Notes: generated from the sequence alone by a model not told the origin. 64,000 nucleotides of DNA from Arachnia propionica (GCF_003932785.1 NZ_RQYT01000004.1:1-64000), one strand, 5' to 3'. Positions 8,473 to 17,310 are shown, counted from the stretch's first letter. Translations and numbers: made by a program.

Positions 8473-9810
8473 ATGCAAAAGTTGCAGGTGGTCGAAGGCG
8501 TGTCCTTGCGTCGTGACGGCGACGATCTTGTCATCATCGGAGGCGGCGATGAACAGCGCCTGCGGTTGGGGCAGGAAGCGGCTCATCGTCTTGCGCGATT
8601 CAATGGTCAGCCGGTCGGTCTGGATGAGCTGAGTCTCGGGTTGCTGACGGTTGCGAACGGAATGCAGATATTGGCGACCCTGACCTCAACCATCCGGAGC
8701 CTTGTCGAGGCGGGCTATGTGACCCCGGTCATGGAACTGGACGGTCAGATCATTGCCAAACTCTGCAAGAAGGGGTACCTGCCTTGGCAAGAGGGTTCTG
8801 CGCCTGAAGGGGCGGTTGTGTCACCCTTGGTCATGGCCACGCACGATCATGGCTGGGTGGTGCTCGACAGCGGTCTGGGATGTGGACTGGTGAGGATGCT
8901 TCCAGCTTTCGCGGGACCAGTCCTGGCCGGGGAGGAGCTCGGTCCTGGTGAGCGCCTTGCCCCGTTGCGTGAACTGCTCTGGAAAGCTGGGCTGCTGGTT
9001 CTGCCCGAAGCGGCAACAAGCATGGAGCAGACCATGTGGAATCCTGCAGAACTGCTGATGATGCAGCGTTCGAATGATTCAGCTGCCAATGTTGCTTATG
9101 GGGCCACGTACCGGTATGTCGATACACGATCGCCCCTGCCGCTCGTGGAGCCGGTGGATGCGGAAACGGTCGTTGAACTGCCCGTTCCTGCGCCCGAGCG
9201 TTGGGCTCAAGAGGATGAACCTTTCGGAGTCGTGACGGAGAGACGGCGTTCCGTATCATCCTTCAGCACCGAGAAGGCGCCAACGTTGAGGCAGCTGGCC
9301 GGTGTTCTGCACCGAGCAGCTCGCTTCCAGCAACGCTTCGTCGACGACAAGGGGACCGAGGTGGCTCGGCGCCCCGCGGCTGCGGGAGGGGCGCTGCACG
9401 AACTCGACCTCTACCTTGCGGTGGATCGACTGGATGGTCTGGACGCAGGGCTGTGGCGCTTCAATCCGGCTGAGAATGTCTTGGAGCGCGTCAACTGTCA
9501 GAAGGATCCCGCGGCGCTGGTGAAAGCAGCGACTGCATCCGTGTGGAGTAAGGCCACGCCACCAGTGACGGTGATTCTTGTCGCGCGGTTCGGTCGAGTG
9601 ATGTGGAAGTACGAGGGTGTGGGCGGCGCTCTGGTCCTCAAGAACGCTGGAGTCATGCTCCATGCCTTGCAGCTTGCCGCAGTAGCCGAAGGACTGGGTG
9701 CTTGTGCACTCGGCGGCAACTCCGCGCGAGTATTCGAAGAGGTCACTGGTCTTGGACTCCCGTCCCATGGACCTGTGGGGCAGCTCGTCCTCGGTGTGGA
9801 ACAGGGGTAG
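8473..9810 (+). CDS. SagB-type azoline dehydrogenase (FMN nitroreductase fold)
   Basis: This 445-aa protein would oxidise thiazolines/oxazolines to thiazoles/oxazoles with FMN. The C-terminal half (about 245-445) has the SagB/ThcOx nitroreductase pattern: 'ERRRSVSSFS' near the start of the domain, 'LHELDLYLAVDRLDGLDAGL' and 'GVMLHALQLAAVAEGLGACA' near the end. The N-terminal ~230 residues contain winged-helix-like segments, possibly for leader binding. Start ATG 8473 has GAGGGG 6 nt upstream. Its presence predicts fully aromatic thiazoles. Spacing to the genes on both sides is short (10 and 2 nt), so one operon. Confidence 0.92.
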   Translation: MQKLQVVEGVSLRRDGDDLVIIGGGDEQRLRLGQEAAHRLARFNGQPVGLDELSLGLLTVANGMQILATLTSTIRSLVEAGYVTPVMELDGQIIAKLCKKGYLPWQEGSAPEGAVVSPLVMATHDHGWVVLDSGLGCGLVRMLPAFAGPVLAGEELGPGERLAPLRELLWKAGLLVLPEAATSMEQTMWNPAELLMMQRSNDSAANVAYGATYRYVDTRSPLPLVEPVDAETVVELPVPAPERWAQEDEPFGVVTERRRSVSSFSTEKAPTLRQLAGVLHRAARFQQRFVDDKGTEVARRPAAAGGALHELDLYLAVDRLDGLDAGLWRFNPAENVLERVNCQKDPAALVKAATASVWSKATPPVTVILVARFGRVMWKYEGVGGALVLKNAGVMLHALQLAAVAEGLGACALGGNSARVFEEVTGLGLPSHGPVGQLVLGVEQG

Positions 9811-9812
9811 TC

Positions 9813-10580
9813 ATGGCCATGATCTACCGATTCAAGGCTTTGGCCAAACGGCGTGATCCGGATCAGTTGGATGTCCCGCTTGCGCTGGCGACGCCAGGGG
9901 GCTGGATCGTGACGTTCGTCATTGGGTTCTGTCTGATCTCCTTGGTCGGTTGGGGATTCCTTGGGCGCGTCGACCAGCATGTCACCGCCTCTGGAGTCCT
10001 GCAGTTCCCAGGAGGTCTCGTGACGGTGCACTCCGATGTTGAAGGCGTGGTGACCGAGCTGAAGCCGCTCGGTTCCTCGCTGGGTGAGGGGGAGGACATC
10101 GCCCAGCTTCAGCGGCGAGGTTCCGTTGGTCACACGAGAGTTTCGGGAGTCACAGGCGGACGAGTTGTTCAGCACTTGGTCAAGGTCGGGGATGTCGTCT
10201 CGATTGGAACTCCGATCGCGGTCGTGGAACCTGGCTCCGGAGAGAAGGCGCTCCTGGAGGCTGTCGTCCAGGTTCCAGCCAAGCAGATCTCAGCCATCCA
10301 GGTCGGACAGGACGTGAAACTGACGGTCTCCGGGATCGTTGCGGCCAAGTACGGGTTGCTGCGAGGCAGGATCAAATCAGTGGCGCCGTTCCCGACGGGA
10401 ACGGATGGGGTCCAGGTGGGGCCGACCATGGTTGTTGTGAGTCTTGAGCCTGCGGATACGCCGACAGGGTATGAATGGACCTCTCTCGTGGGGCCTGAAC
10501 AGCAACTGGAGTCGCAGACCCCCGTCATCGCTGAGATTGATGTTGGCACCGTGGCGCCGTTGGCGCTGTTGGGGGGGTGA
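9813..10580 (+). CDS. HlyD-like secretion protein of NHLP export system
   Basis: This 255-aa protein has one N-terminal membrane helix (about 29-48) followed by two half-lipoyl segments (about 70-100 and 107-137) and a beta-rich region. That is the order of HlyD-type adaptors, but the long alpha-hairpin is missing, as expected where there is no outer membrane. NHLP clusters usually pair such a protein with the two ABC exporters encoded next. It starts 2 nt after sagB and its stop overlaps or touches the next start. ATG 9813 is favoured; ATG 9819 is possible. Confidence 0.85.
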   Translation: MAMIYRFKALAKRRDPDQLDVPLALATPGGWIVTFVIGFCLISLVGWGFLGRVDQHVTASGVLQFPGGLVTVHSDVEGVVTELKPLGSSLGEGEDIAQLQRRGSVGHTRVSGVTGGRVVQHLVKVGDVVSIGTPIAVVEPGSGEKALLEAVVQVPAKQISAIQVGQDVKLTVSGIVAAKYGLLRGRIKSVAPFPTGTDGVQVGPTMVVVSLEPADTPTGYEWTSLVGPEQQLESQTPVIAEIDVGTVAPLALLGG

Positions 10581-10585
10581 AATTC

Positions 10586-12754
10586 ATGCAGGCCTTGAAA
10601 CGTCGACCGGTTCGGACGCCCTCCCTGATTCAAATGGAGGCCGTGGAGTGCGGTGCCGCCAGTCTTGGAATCCTGCTGCGCAACTACGGCCGCATCGAGC
10701 CTCTCGAGAGGCTTCGCATAGCCTGCAACGTCACGCGAGACGGAGCCAATGCTGCTGCCATTCTCACAGCCGCTGAGTCCTATGGGCTCGTAGGTGCGGG
10801 GAAAGTGATGGATATCGATGACCTCAGTGCCATTCGACATCCAGTGATCATCCACTGGGCTTTTCAGCACTTCATGGTTCTCGAAGGATTCCAGCAGACT
10901 CGCCATGGAGTGGTCGTGCATGTGAACGATCCCGCCAACGGGCATCGAGCCATGTCGTTCGACGAATTCGATGGAGGCTTCACCGGTGTCGTACTCGACT
11001 TGGTTCCGGGAACGGACTTTGTCAAGGGTGGTAAGGACATCTCCATCGTCGCGGCGGTGAAGAAGAGGCTTCGGGGTTCCGGGAGCGCCTTGGCGCTGAC
11101 TTTGTTTGCCACCACGTTGGTTGCCGCGCCAGGCGTGCTGGGGCCGATCATCCAACGGTGGTTCGTGAACTCGCTCGGTCAAGAGGGGCTGGATTCTTCG
11201 ATCCCGGTGATGCTTCTTCTTCTCTGTGCCGGTATCACGGCCATACTCATTGCTATTCAGCGGGAGCATCTTCGCCGGGTGGAAATCTTCTTGGGCCTGA
11301 AGAGTGCGACACACTTCGTGCGCGAGTTGATGCGACGTCCCGTTGCATTCTTTCAGCAGCGTTATGCTGCTGATCTATCGCGAAGGATTGACGCGAATTT
11401 CCGAGTGAGTACGTCGTTGACCAACAACGTCGTCGTCACGCTGGCGAGTGTGACGCTCATTTTGGTCTACGGCATTGTCCTGCTCGCGATGGATCCGCTC
11501 TTGGCGCTGCTCGTCATGCTTGTGTCCGCCCTCAACATGATTGTGCTGCGCAAGGTGCTCCGCGAGCAACGGGACGCCGCGAGCTCAATGCAGGCACGGG
11601 ATGCGGGTCTCGCCAACTCAACGATGCAGACCTTGAGCACCATCGCTTCCGTCAAGGGCAACGGAACCGAACAGCTTGCTTTCGCCAAATGGAGCGGACA
11701 TTGTGCCAAGGCCGTGTCTGAGGGACAGCGTCTCGGGCGCGGACAATCCTTGATCACGGTGCTGCCTGGCATGCTGGCAGGGGTCAATACGGTGCTCGTG
11801 CTCGTTGTCGGAGGCCTTCGAGTGGCGAGTGGAATGTCTGGAGCTGGTCTCATCGTGGCCTTCCAGGCACTGCTTGCTTCCTTCACGCAGCCGCTCGTCA
11901 TGCTGGTGAATCAAGCAAGCCAGTTGCAGATAACCCAGGCTGACCTGGCTCGCCTCGAGGACGTGCTGAACTATGAAGGGGAGCCCGATGATGGCGCGGA
12001 GACGGTGGAAGTTCTCAGCGGGCGGATGGAGTTCGAAAAGGTCTGCTTCTCGTTCGATGGAGAAACGAGTTTCATCTCCGATTTGAGTTTCGTTGTGGAG
12101 CCGGGGATGAGTGTTGCTCTGGTCGGAGCATCTGGCTCTGGGAAGTCCACGGTGGGGCGCTTGGCGGCAGGTCTTCTCCAGCCCACGTCCGGTCGAATTC
12201 TGCTGGATGGCCGTCCGCGAGGTGAGCATTCCAAGCATTCAGTGTGTTCCGCTGTGTCCTACGTCGATCAAAGTGTGACTCTCTTCGAGGGAACCGTGAA
12301 GGACAACGTTACCCTTTGGGATGACACGGTCTCGGAACGTTCGGTGCTTCGTGCCCTTGAAGATGCGGAGGTGTTGGCTGCTGTTACTCAGAGGGCCGGT
12401 GGAGTCAATGCCTTCGTGGCGACGGGTGGCCGGAACTTCTCAGGGGGACAGCGGCAGAGGCTCGAACTCGCTCGGGCGTTGACCAACGAGCCCTCCCTGT
12501 TGATCCTTGACGAGGCGACCAGTGCCACTGACACGGTGACCGAGCGGGGTATCATCACCAACCTGCGACGTCGTGGATGTGCCATGCTTGTGATTGCGCA
12601 CCGTCTGTCCACAGTTCGTGACGCGGACCTCATTCTGGTTTTCGAGCAGGGGCAACTCGTCGAGCAAGGGACGCATGAATCCTTGGTCGACAGCGGTGGG
12701 ACCTATTCCAAGTTGCAGTACGAAATGTCGACGGAGACGAGGGCTGCCTCATGA
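10586..12754 (+). CDS. NHLP-type C39 peptidase / ABC exporter (PCAT)
   Basis: The protein of about 722 aa would cut leader peptides after Gly-Gly and export the mature product. The N-terminal C39 domain shows the catalytic Cys in QMEAVECGAASLG (C22), His in HWAFQHFMVLEG (H95) and Asp in VNDPANG (D115). Six membrane helices follow (about 150-430). The ATPase domain has GASGSGKST near 515, signature FSGGQRQRLELA and Walker B LLILDEATSA. Start: ATG 10586 has GGGGTGA 5 nt upstream; GTG 10577, overlapping the previous stop, is the alternative and adds three residues. It overlaps the next gene by ATGA. Confidence 0.94.
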   Translation: MQALKRRPVRTPSLIQMEAVECGAASLGILLRNYGRIEPLERLRIACNVTRDGANAAAILTAAESYGLVGAGKVMDIDDLSAIRHPVIIHWAFQHFMVLEGFQQTRHGVVVHVNDPANGHRAMSFDEFDGGFTGVVLDLVPGTDFVKGGKDISIVAAVKKRLRGSGSALALTLFATTLVAAPGVLGPIIQRWFVNSLGQEGLDSSIPVMLLLLCAGITAILIAIQREHLRRVEIFLGLKSATHFVRELMRRPVAFFQQRYAADLSRRIDANFRVSTSLTNNVVVTLASVTLILVYGIVLLAMDPLLALLVMLVSALNMIVLRKVLREQRDAASSMQARDAGLANSTMQTLSTIASVKGNGTEQLAFAKWSGHCAKAVSEGQRLGRGQSLITVLPGMLAGVNTVLVLVVGGLRVASGMSGAGLIVAFQALLASFTQPLVMLVNQASQLQITQADLARLEDVLNYEGEPDDGAETVEVLSGRMEFEKVCFSFDGETSFISDLSFVVEPGMSVALVGASGSGKSTVGRLAAGLLQPTSGRILLDGRPRGEHSKHSVCSAVSYVDQSVTLFEGTVKDNVTLWDDTVSERSVLRALEDAEVLAAVTQRAGGVNAFVATGGRNFSGGQRQRLELARALTNEPSLLILDEATSATDTVTERGIITNLRRRGCAMLVIAHRLSTVRDADLILVFEQGQLVEQGTHESLVDSGGTYSKLQYEMSTETRAAS

Positions 12755-15690
12755 TCATCAAACATGGAAGTGACGTGACGGCATCTGAGGTGCACTCGTG
12801 CCCCCGGCGAGCTGAATCAATGAGAGTGGACTGGGCCACGACCGGTCCGTTCTACTCCCTCGATCATCCCACGCAGGGAGTGGAGGTCATTGATGGAGAT
12901 GCCGACGTCTTCGCGATCGCCCAGCAGGGGTGGTACCCACTCGGAACGCTTCCTGCCGGGGCTTTCATCCTCGGATGCCAGCCGGTTGAGGGCTGGCGGG
13001 TCGCAGTGCGGAGGGCTGCGGGCGTGGAACTCCGCCCCTTCGACATCGAGCAGGAACGTCATTGTCGGATGCCCGATGCGGAGGGTTCAGCTTCCCTGGT
13101 TGCAGGGCTCGAGAGCACGCTTTCGATGTTGAATCTCGATGCAATGACACATCGGTCGTTGCCACCTCGAGATTTTGATGTACTTGTCCCGGGTGTGCTC
13201 ACCATGCGTCGAATGGATGTTCTCCGCCCCATCGATTCCTGGGTGTGGATGGAGGCCTCGGAGCTCATGGAGGTGCATTCACCGACAATCAGCGAGGCAG
13301 ATGCTGCTGAGCCCCTGCGGCGGTCATGGGTCGGCTTGGGCAAGAACGACTGGGTGCAGGCGAAGAAGTCAGTGACACTCCAAGTGGTGACCACCGATGA
13401 GCTGTTGCGGAGCCAAATGTTGAGCCCGGCATGGGCTGACCACTTTGCGGGGCTCCTTCGAGCCTGCCAGGAAGCCGTACGCAAACACGAGGACGAACAG
13501 CGCCGGCACATCCAGGGGAGTGCAAGTGCAGAAGCCGAGTTGATCCGAGGTGTGACCCGTGCGAACCATCGCCTTGCCAGCGGTGATGGGAGTGAGCATG
13601 AGCTCGGTGATGTGTTGGGGCCTTGGGGGACTGCGATGGCCCGAGCCCTCGAGGCCGATGGACACCGAATCGTGCCGGCTCAGGACATCATTCCAGCTCT
13701 CAGGGCGGCACGATCCTTCGACGACGTAGCCATGGTGGGTTGGCTGCGAGTTCGCCCCCTCAAGCTTTCAGACGGCTGGTGGCGTGAAGCGCATGCCACT
13801 TCCTTCGTGACTCGTTACGGTCCAGACAAGCTTCCGTGCAGCATCACCTTCAGGGGGCCCCACCCTTGGATTCAACTGTGGCGTGATGAGGAGAGCCGCC
13901 CACTTGAGCAGGACGACCTGACGGCATTGGATGCGGATGCGAGGATTGTGGAAGCTCCCCTCGCGCCGGGGATCTCGACGCTGAAAGGGCTACTCAGGTT
14001 TGGTCTCATCGGCTCCGCCAAGGACATCTGGATGCTCCTCTTCTCGGCAGTGGTGGTCATGTTGTTGAGTGTCGTGACCCCTGTGGTGTCAGGACAGGTC
14101 ATCGGTCGGCTGGTGGAGAGGGGCGGCGGACTCATCATCGTGCAGGTGGGGGCCGTACTGCTCGTTCTCGCCGTCCTCACGGCGGCGCTGCAGACCGTGC
14201 AGAACCACTTGGCGTTACGCATCAAGGGGCGCATGACACAGTCTGTGGGTGCAGGAGTCTGGGGAAAGATACTCTCCCTCCCGTTGTCCTTCTTTGAGAG
14301 TCGATCACCGGGCGCGCTCGGCACGATCATCATGAACATCCGTATGGCGCAGGAGACGGTCTCGGGGGCGGTTGTCACCTCAGCCCTCGGCCTCACGGTC
14401 GCAGTGGCGGACCTGATCGTCATTCTGTCCGTCGCACCGCAGGTCGGGATGGGCGTGAGTCTGTTGCTTGTTGTCATCACCGTGCTCCTCATCCGGCTCT
14501 TTTTGAGGGACGTTGCAGCGCAGAGTGCTTATCTCGCCGTCCAGCAGGACGTGAGTGGACTGACACTTGCTGTTCTGTCTGCCATGCCCAAGATCCGGGC
14601 CGCTGGAGTTGAACAGCGCGTGCTTGCACGCTGGGGACGAGTGCAAAGGGAAGCGCTCCGTCATCAGATCGTGAGCCGGAGGGTGGAGGCCCGGGTGATG
14701 GTTCTCACCTCCGTGCTGATGCCGATCGTGATCGCTGTCGTGGTGACTGCTGGCATCGCAGGGGGTGGAGAAAACACCAGCCTCATTACAGCTGTGGTAG
14801 CCAGTCAACTCCTCATCACCAACTACATCCAGTTCGTCTCCGTATTCCAGATCCTGGCGCCGGTGGCTCCGATGTTCGGGTTCCTGCGCCCAATCCTGGA
14901 GGCGGAGCCGGAGTGCGGAGAAGGAAGGGCGCAACCCGGAGAGCTTTCGGGAGATATTCGCCTGCACGAAGTGAGTTTCCGGTATGGTTCTGACGGGCCA
15001 TTGGTTCTTGACAGAGTCTCTCTCAGTATCAGGCGTGGCGAGTTCGTGGCGTTCGTGGGGCCTTCAGGGTCAGGGAAGTCCACCTTGCTGAGGATGATGA
15101 TAGGTTTTGATCGTCCGGACAGCGGGTCGGTGATCTACGATGGACAGGATCTTTCTGAACTCGACGTCGCCGCGGTTCGACGGCAGTGTGGGATCGTCCT
15201 TCAGAACAATGGGACCGTATCGGGGACCATCAGGGACAATATTTGTGGCTCCGGAGCCTATACAGATGCCGAGATCTGGGAAGCTGCTGAGATGGCTGGC
15301 GTGGGGGAGGACATCCGTGCCATGCCCATGAAGCTCAGTACTCATGTCGCGAGTGACATGTCAGGGCTCTCGGGAGGCCAGCGTCAGCGCCTCATGATCG
15401 CCAGGGCACTCATATCCAGACCGCGGATCGTCATTTTTGACGAGGCGACCAGCGCCTTGGACAACCCTACTCAAGCTAAAGTTACTGAAAGTGTTCGGAG
15501 GCTCAACGCCACCCGGATCGTGGTTGCGCATCGGTTGTCCACGGTACGGGAAGCGGATCGTATCATCGTCATTGAGCAAGGTCGTATCGTGGAGTCCGGG
15601 ACTTACGACGAACTCTTGGCTCAGGGTGGCAGTTTCGCGCGTATGGCGGATGCGCAGCGGGCTGAGTCGGAAGCTCATGAGTATGCGTAG
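12751..15690 (+). CDS. NHLP-type ABC exporter, 979 aa, without peptidase domain
   Basis: The first ~420 residues are soluble and lack C39 catalytic motifs; this large N-terminal part is typical of the second ABC protein in NHLP systems, and its function is not known to me. About 425-725 holds six membrane helices, then an ATPase domain with GPSGSGKST near 770, LSGGQRQRLMIA near 873 and IVIFDEATSALDN. It probably forms a heterodimer or paired exporter with the C39 protein. The ATG at 12751 overlaps the previous TGA. Its stop codon TAG lies inside a 9-bp hairpin that separates the enzyme/exporter genes from the precursor genes. Confidence 0.92.
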   Translation: MIIKHGSDVTASEVHSCPRRAESMRVDWATTGPFYSLDHPTQGVEVIDGDADVFAIAQQGWYPLGTLPAGAFILGCQPVEGWRVAVRRAAGVELRPFDIEQERHCRMPDAEGSASLVAGLESTLSMLNLDAMTHRSLPPRDFDVLVPGVLTMRRMDVLRPIDSWVWMEASELMEVHSPTISEADAAEPLRRSWVGLGKNDWVQAKKSVTLQVVTTDELLRSQMLSPAWADHFAGLLRACQEAVRKHEDEQRRHIQGSASAEAELIRGVTRANHRLASGDGSEHELGDVLGPWGTAMARALEADGHRIVPAQDIIPALRAARSFDDVAMVGWLRVRPLKLSDGWWREAHATSFVTRYGPDKLPCSITFRGPHPWIQLWRDEESRPLEQDDLTALDADARIVEAPLAPGISTLKGLLRFGLIGSAKDIWMLLFSAVVVMLLSVVTPVVSGQVIGRLVERGGGLIIVQVGAVLLVLAVLTAALQTVQNHLALRIKGRMTQSVGAGVWGKILSLPLSFFESRSPGALGTIIMNIRMAQETVSGAVVTSALGLTVAVADLIVILSVAPQVGMGVSLLLVVITVLLIRLFLRDVAAQSAYLAVQQDVSGLTLAVLSAMPKIRAAGVEQRVLARWGRVQREALRHQIVSRRVEARVMVLTSVLMPIVIAVVVTAGIAGGGENTSLITAVVASQLLITNYIQFVSVFQILAPVAPMFGFLRPILEAEPECGEGRAQPGELSGDIRLHEVSFRYGSDGPLVLDRVSLSIRRGEFVAFVGPSGSGKSTLLRMMIGFDRPDSGSVIYDGQDLSELDVAAVRRQCGIVLQNNGTVSGTIRDNICGSGAYTDAEIWEAAEMAGVGEDIRAMPMKLSTHVASDMSGLSGGQRQRLMIARALISRPRIVIFDEATSALDNPTQAKVTESVRRLNATRIVVAHRLSTVREADRIIVIEQGRIVESGTYDELLAQGGSFARMADAQRAESEAHEYA

Positions 15691-15706
15691 CGCCAAGGCT
15701 ACGCAT
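15683..15706 (+). terminator. Hairpin between exporter and precursor genes
   Basis: ATGCGTAGC-N6-GCTACGCAT forms a perfect 9-bp stem that includes the stop codon of the 979-aa exporter. No T-run follows, so it may be an attenuator, a processing site or a weak terminator. Confidence 0.55.
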
Positions 15707-15726
15707 GCGTGCTGGGGTCAAAACTG

Positions 15727-15755
15727 TTGCCAACGCCGGCCTGCTCGTCAATAAT
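15727..15755 (+). promoter_or_regulatory. Candidate promoter of the precursor genes
   Basis: TTGCCA at 15727-15732, 17-nt spacer, AATAAT at 15750-15755, in an unusually AT-rich patch 49 nt before the first precursor start. Confidence 0.45.
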
Positions 15756-15803
15756 TGTAGATGTAAGGTCAGAGGTTCAAAGATCGGGCCAAGGAGGACG
15801 GCG

Positions 15804-16190
15804 ATGTCCAGGTTTGAGGCAGAGCGGCAAAATTTCATCCGAGCGTACACTCGACTGTTGGTTTCAAGCTGGTCTGACAGCTCCTACATGGAGCGCCTCA
15901 TGAACTCGCCTCGAGAGGTCTTGGCCCAAGAGGGACTTGAAGTGTCGGAATCGGTGCAGATCGATATTCAGCGTACTTCTGCGCCTGTCCTTTCAGAGGA
16001 CTCCTCTGACGCGGCTCTCAACACGCAGGTTGACCTGTGGCTTGAGGCGGAAGAGGTTGGCACTTTGGTGCTTTACATCCCGGATGCCCCCGTGATTTCA
16101 GCGGAGTCCCTGGGGGCCGACGAACTGGCAGGTGTATCCGGCGGAGGAGCGGTTCTGTGCTGCTGCTGCCCCTGTAGCTGCTGTGTTTGA
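15804..16190 (+). CDS. NHLP-TOMM precursor peptide 1 (Cys-rich core)
   Basis: The 128-aa peptide starts at MSRFEAERQN with AGGAGG 6 nt upstream; an in-frame upstream ATG at 15705 has no such site and is rejected. The leader (about 1-114) resembles the nitrile hydratase alpha-like NHLP leader: 'YMERLMNSPREVLAQEGLEV', then a hydrophobic segment and 'ESLGADELAGVSGG'. Cutting after Gly-Gly would leave the core GAVLCCCCPCSCCV with seven Cys and one Ser. Its leader is clearly more diverged than those of precursors 2 and 3 and has a different middle part (acidic, 'VDLWLEAEEVGTLVLYIPDAP'). Confidence 0.92.
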   Translation: MSRFEAERQNFIRAYTRLLVSSWSDSSYMERLMNSPREVLAQEGLEVSESVQIDIQRTSAPVLSEDSSDAALNTQVDLWLEAEEVGTLVLYIPDAPVISAESLGADELAGVSGGGAVLCCCCPCSCCV

Positions 16191-16261
16191 TGCGGAGCTG
16201 ATGGCTCAAGGATGAGTTGTCAGTGCAAGAGTGTTCTGCAATCCAGAGAGAAGGAGGAGAA

Positions 16262-16642
16262 ATGTCCGAGGACAGAGGTTTTCAGGAATTCACGGAAGCC
16301 TATGCCAAGCTGTTGGTCTCCGTGTGGACCGATGAGAAGGTGCGTGAACGCCTGAAGTCGGATCCGCATAGCGTGGCTGGAGATGCCGGCCTGGTGATTC
16401 CTGCGGATGTCAGGATCAGGGTTGTTGAGGCGGCTAGCGAATCCGTCGAGGACCCGCAGGAGGCGCTGAAGGCCTACTACGGTGATTTCCAAAAGGGTCT
16501 GGCTGCAAAGGGTGTAACCCTCGCAGTCCCGCCTGCGCCAGAGTTGGGGACCCAAGAGCTGACGCCTGAAGAGCTCTCGGCGGCCGCAGGAGGCGTCTCC
16601 ATCTGCTGTGCTCCATGCTGCTGCTGCTGGAAAGAGCGCTGA
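16262..16642 (+). CDS. NHLP-TOMM precursor peptide 2 (Cys-rich core)
   Basis: The 126-aa peptide starts at MSEDRGFQEF with AAGGAGG 4 nt upstream. The leader has the NHLP pattern 'RLKSDPHSVAGDAGLVIP' followed by 'VTLAVPPAPEL' and 'LTPEELSAAAGG'. The predicted core after Gly-Gly is VSICCAPCCCCWKER: six Cys, one Ser and a charged tail that the other two lack. The leader is close to that of precursor 3 (GFQEF..AY.KLLV.VWTD, DFQKGLA.K.VTLAVPPAP), so the two arose by duplication. Confidence 0.93.
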   Translation: MSEDRGFQEFTEAYAKLLVSVWTDEKVRERLKSDPHSVAGDAGLVIPADVRIRVVEAASESVEDPQEALKAYYGDFQKGLAAKGVTLAVPPAPELGTQELTPEELSAAAGGVSICCAPCCCCWKER

Positions 16643-16742
16643 CGCGCGCTGCCGTTCTTCTTTCCGTACGATGGGGTGGGTCCGACGATGGGTCGCTTGC
16701 ACCGTACAGGAACATCTCGTGAACGTGGCGTGTCCAGTTCGA

Positions 16743-16771
16743 TTGCTGTAAATGTGTCGTTTTAGTAAAAC
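16743..16771 (+). promoter_or_regulatory. Candidate promoter / operator of precursor 3
   Basis: TTGCTG at 16743-16748, 17-nt spacer, TAAAAC at 16766-16771. The -10 lies in the dyad GTTTTA-G-TAAAAC (16759-16771), a possible operator. It is the most AT-rich spot in this 153-nt gap. Confidence 0.45.
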
Positions 16772-16795
16772 AACCTATTGTCAAGGAGGAAAGAA

Positions 16796-17176
16796 ATGTC
16801 GGAGAACAAGGGATTCCAGGAATTCATGCAGGCCTACACCAAGCTGCTCGTGGCAGTGTGGACGGACCAGTCAGTGGCGGATCGCCTGAAGTCGAACCCT
16901 CACGGCGTTGCGGCAGACGCTGGATTGGTCATCCCTTCGGATGTCAAGATCGCTGTCGTCGAAGGGGTTGGCGAGCCCGCCTCGGATCCCCAGGCTGCGA
17001 TGGAGGCGTACTACAACGACTTCCAGAAGGGGTTGGCGGACAAGGCCGTGACACTTGCGGTTCCGCCCGCGCCCCAGCTCGATGCCCAGAACCTGAACGC
17101 TGACGATCTGGTGGACGTTGCCGGCGGCCTCTCCTGCTGCTGCTGCTGCCCTCCGTGCTGCTGCTGCTGGGGGTGA
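16796..17176 (+). CDS. NHLP-TOMM precursor peptide 3 (Cys-rich core)
   Basis: The 126-aa peptide starts at MSENKGFQEF with AGGAGG 6 nt upstream. The leader is a close paralogue of precursor 2, ending 'LNADDLVDVAGG'. The predicted core is LSCCCCCPPCCCCWG: nine Cys in fifteen residues, two blocks of five and four Cys around Pro-Pro, all coded by TGC. If every Cys became a thiazole the mature peptide would lose about 20 Da per ring. It is followed by a strong hairpin that could set the precursor mRNA 3' end. Confidence 0.94.
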   Translation: MSENKGFQEFMQAYTKLLVAVWTDQSVADRLKSNPHGVAADAGLVIPSDVKIAVVEGVGEPASDPQAAMEAYYNDFQKGLADKAVTLAVPPAPQLDAQNLNADDLVDVAGGLSCCCCCPPCCCCWG

Positions 17177-17248
17177 GCCGGTTTCGATGCGGTAGTGTTG
17201 GGGCTACCCAGGGATGTCTCTCCACAGCGTGAGTGGAGGAGCCTGAGT

Positions 17249-17280
17249 AGGCGGGCGGAGTGAAGCCGCTCCGCCCGCCT
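17249..17280 (+). terminator. Strong GC hairpin after the precursor genes
   Basis: AGGCGGGCGGAG-N8-CTCCGCCCGCCT is a perfect 12-bp stem. No T-run follows, so partial termination or mRNA protection is likely; it would make the precursor message more abundant than the ABC genes downstream. Confidence 0.65.
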
Positions 17281-17310
17281 GCAGCAATCGTCGAAGGAAG
17301 GGAGCACGGT

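Noticed and set aside
15705..15803. N-terminal extension of precursor 1 from the ATG at 15705
   Set aside because: It overlaps the hairpin and the promoter-like region, lacks a ribosome site, and its 33 residues have no counterpart in precursors 2 and 3.
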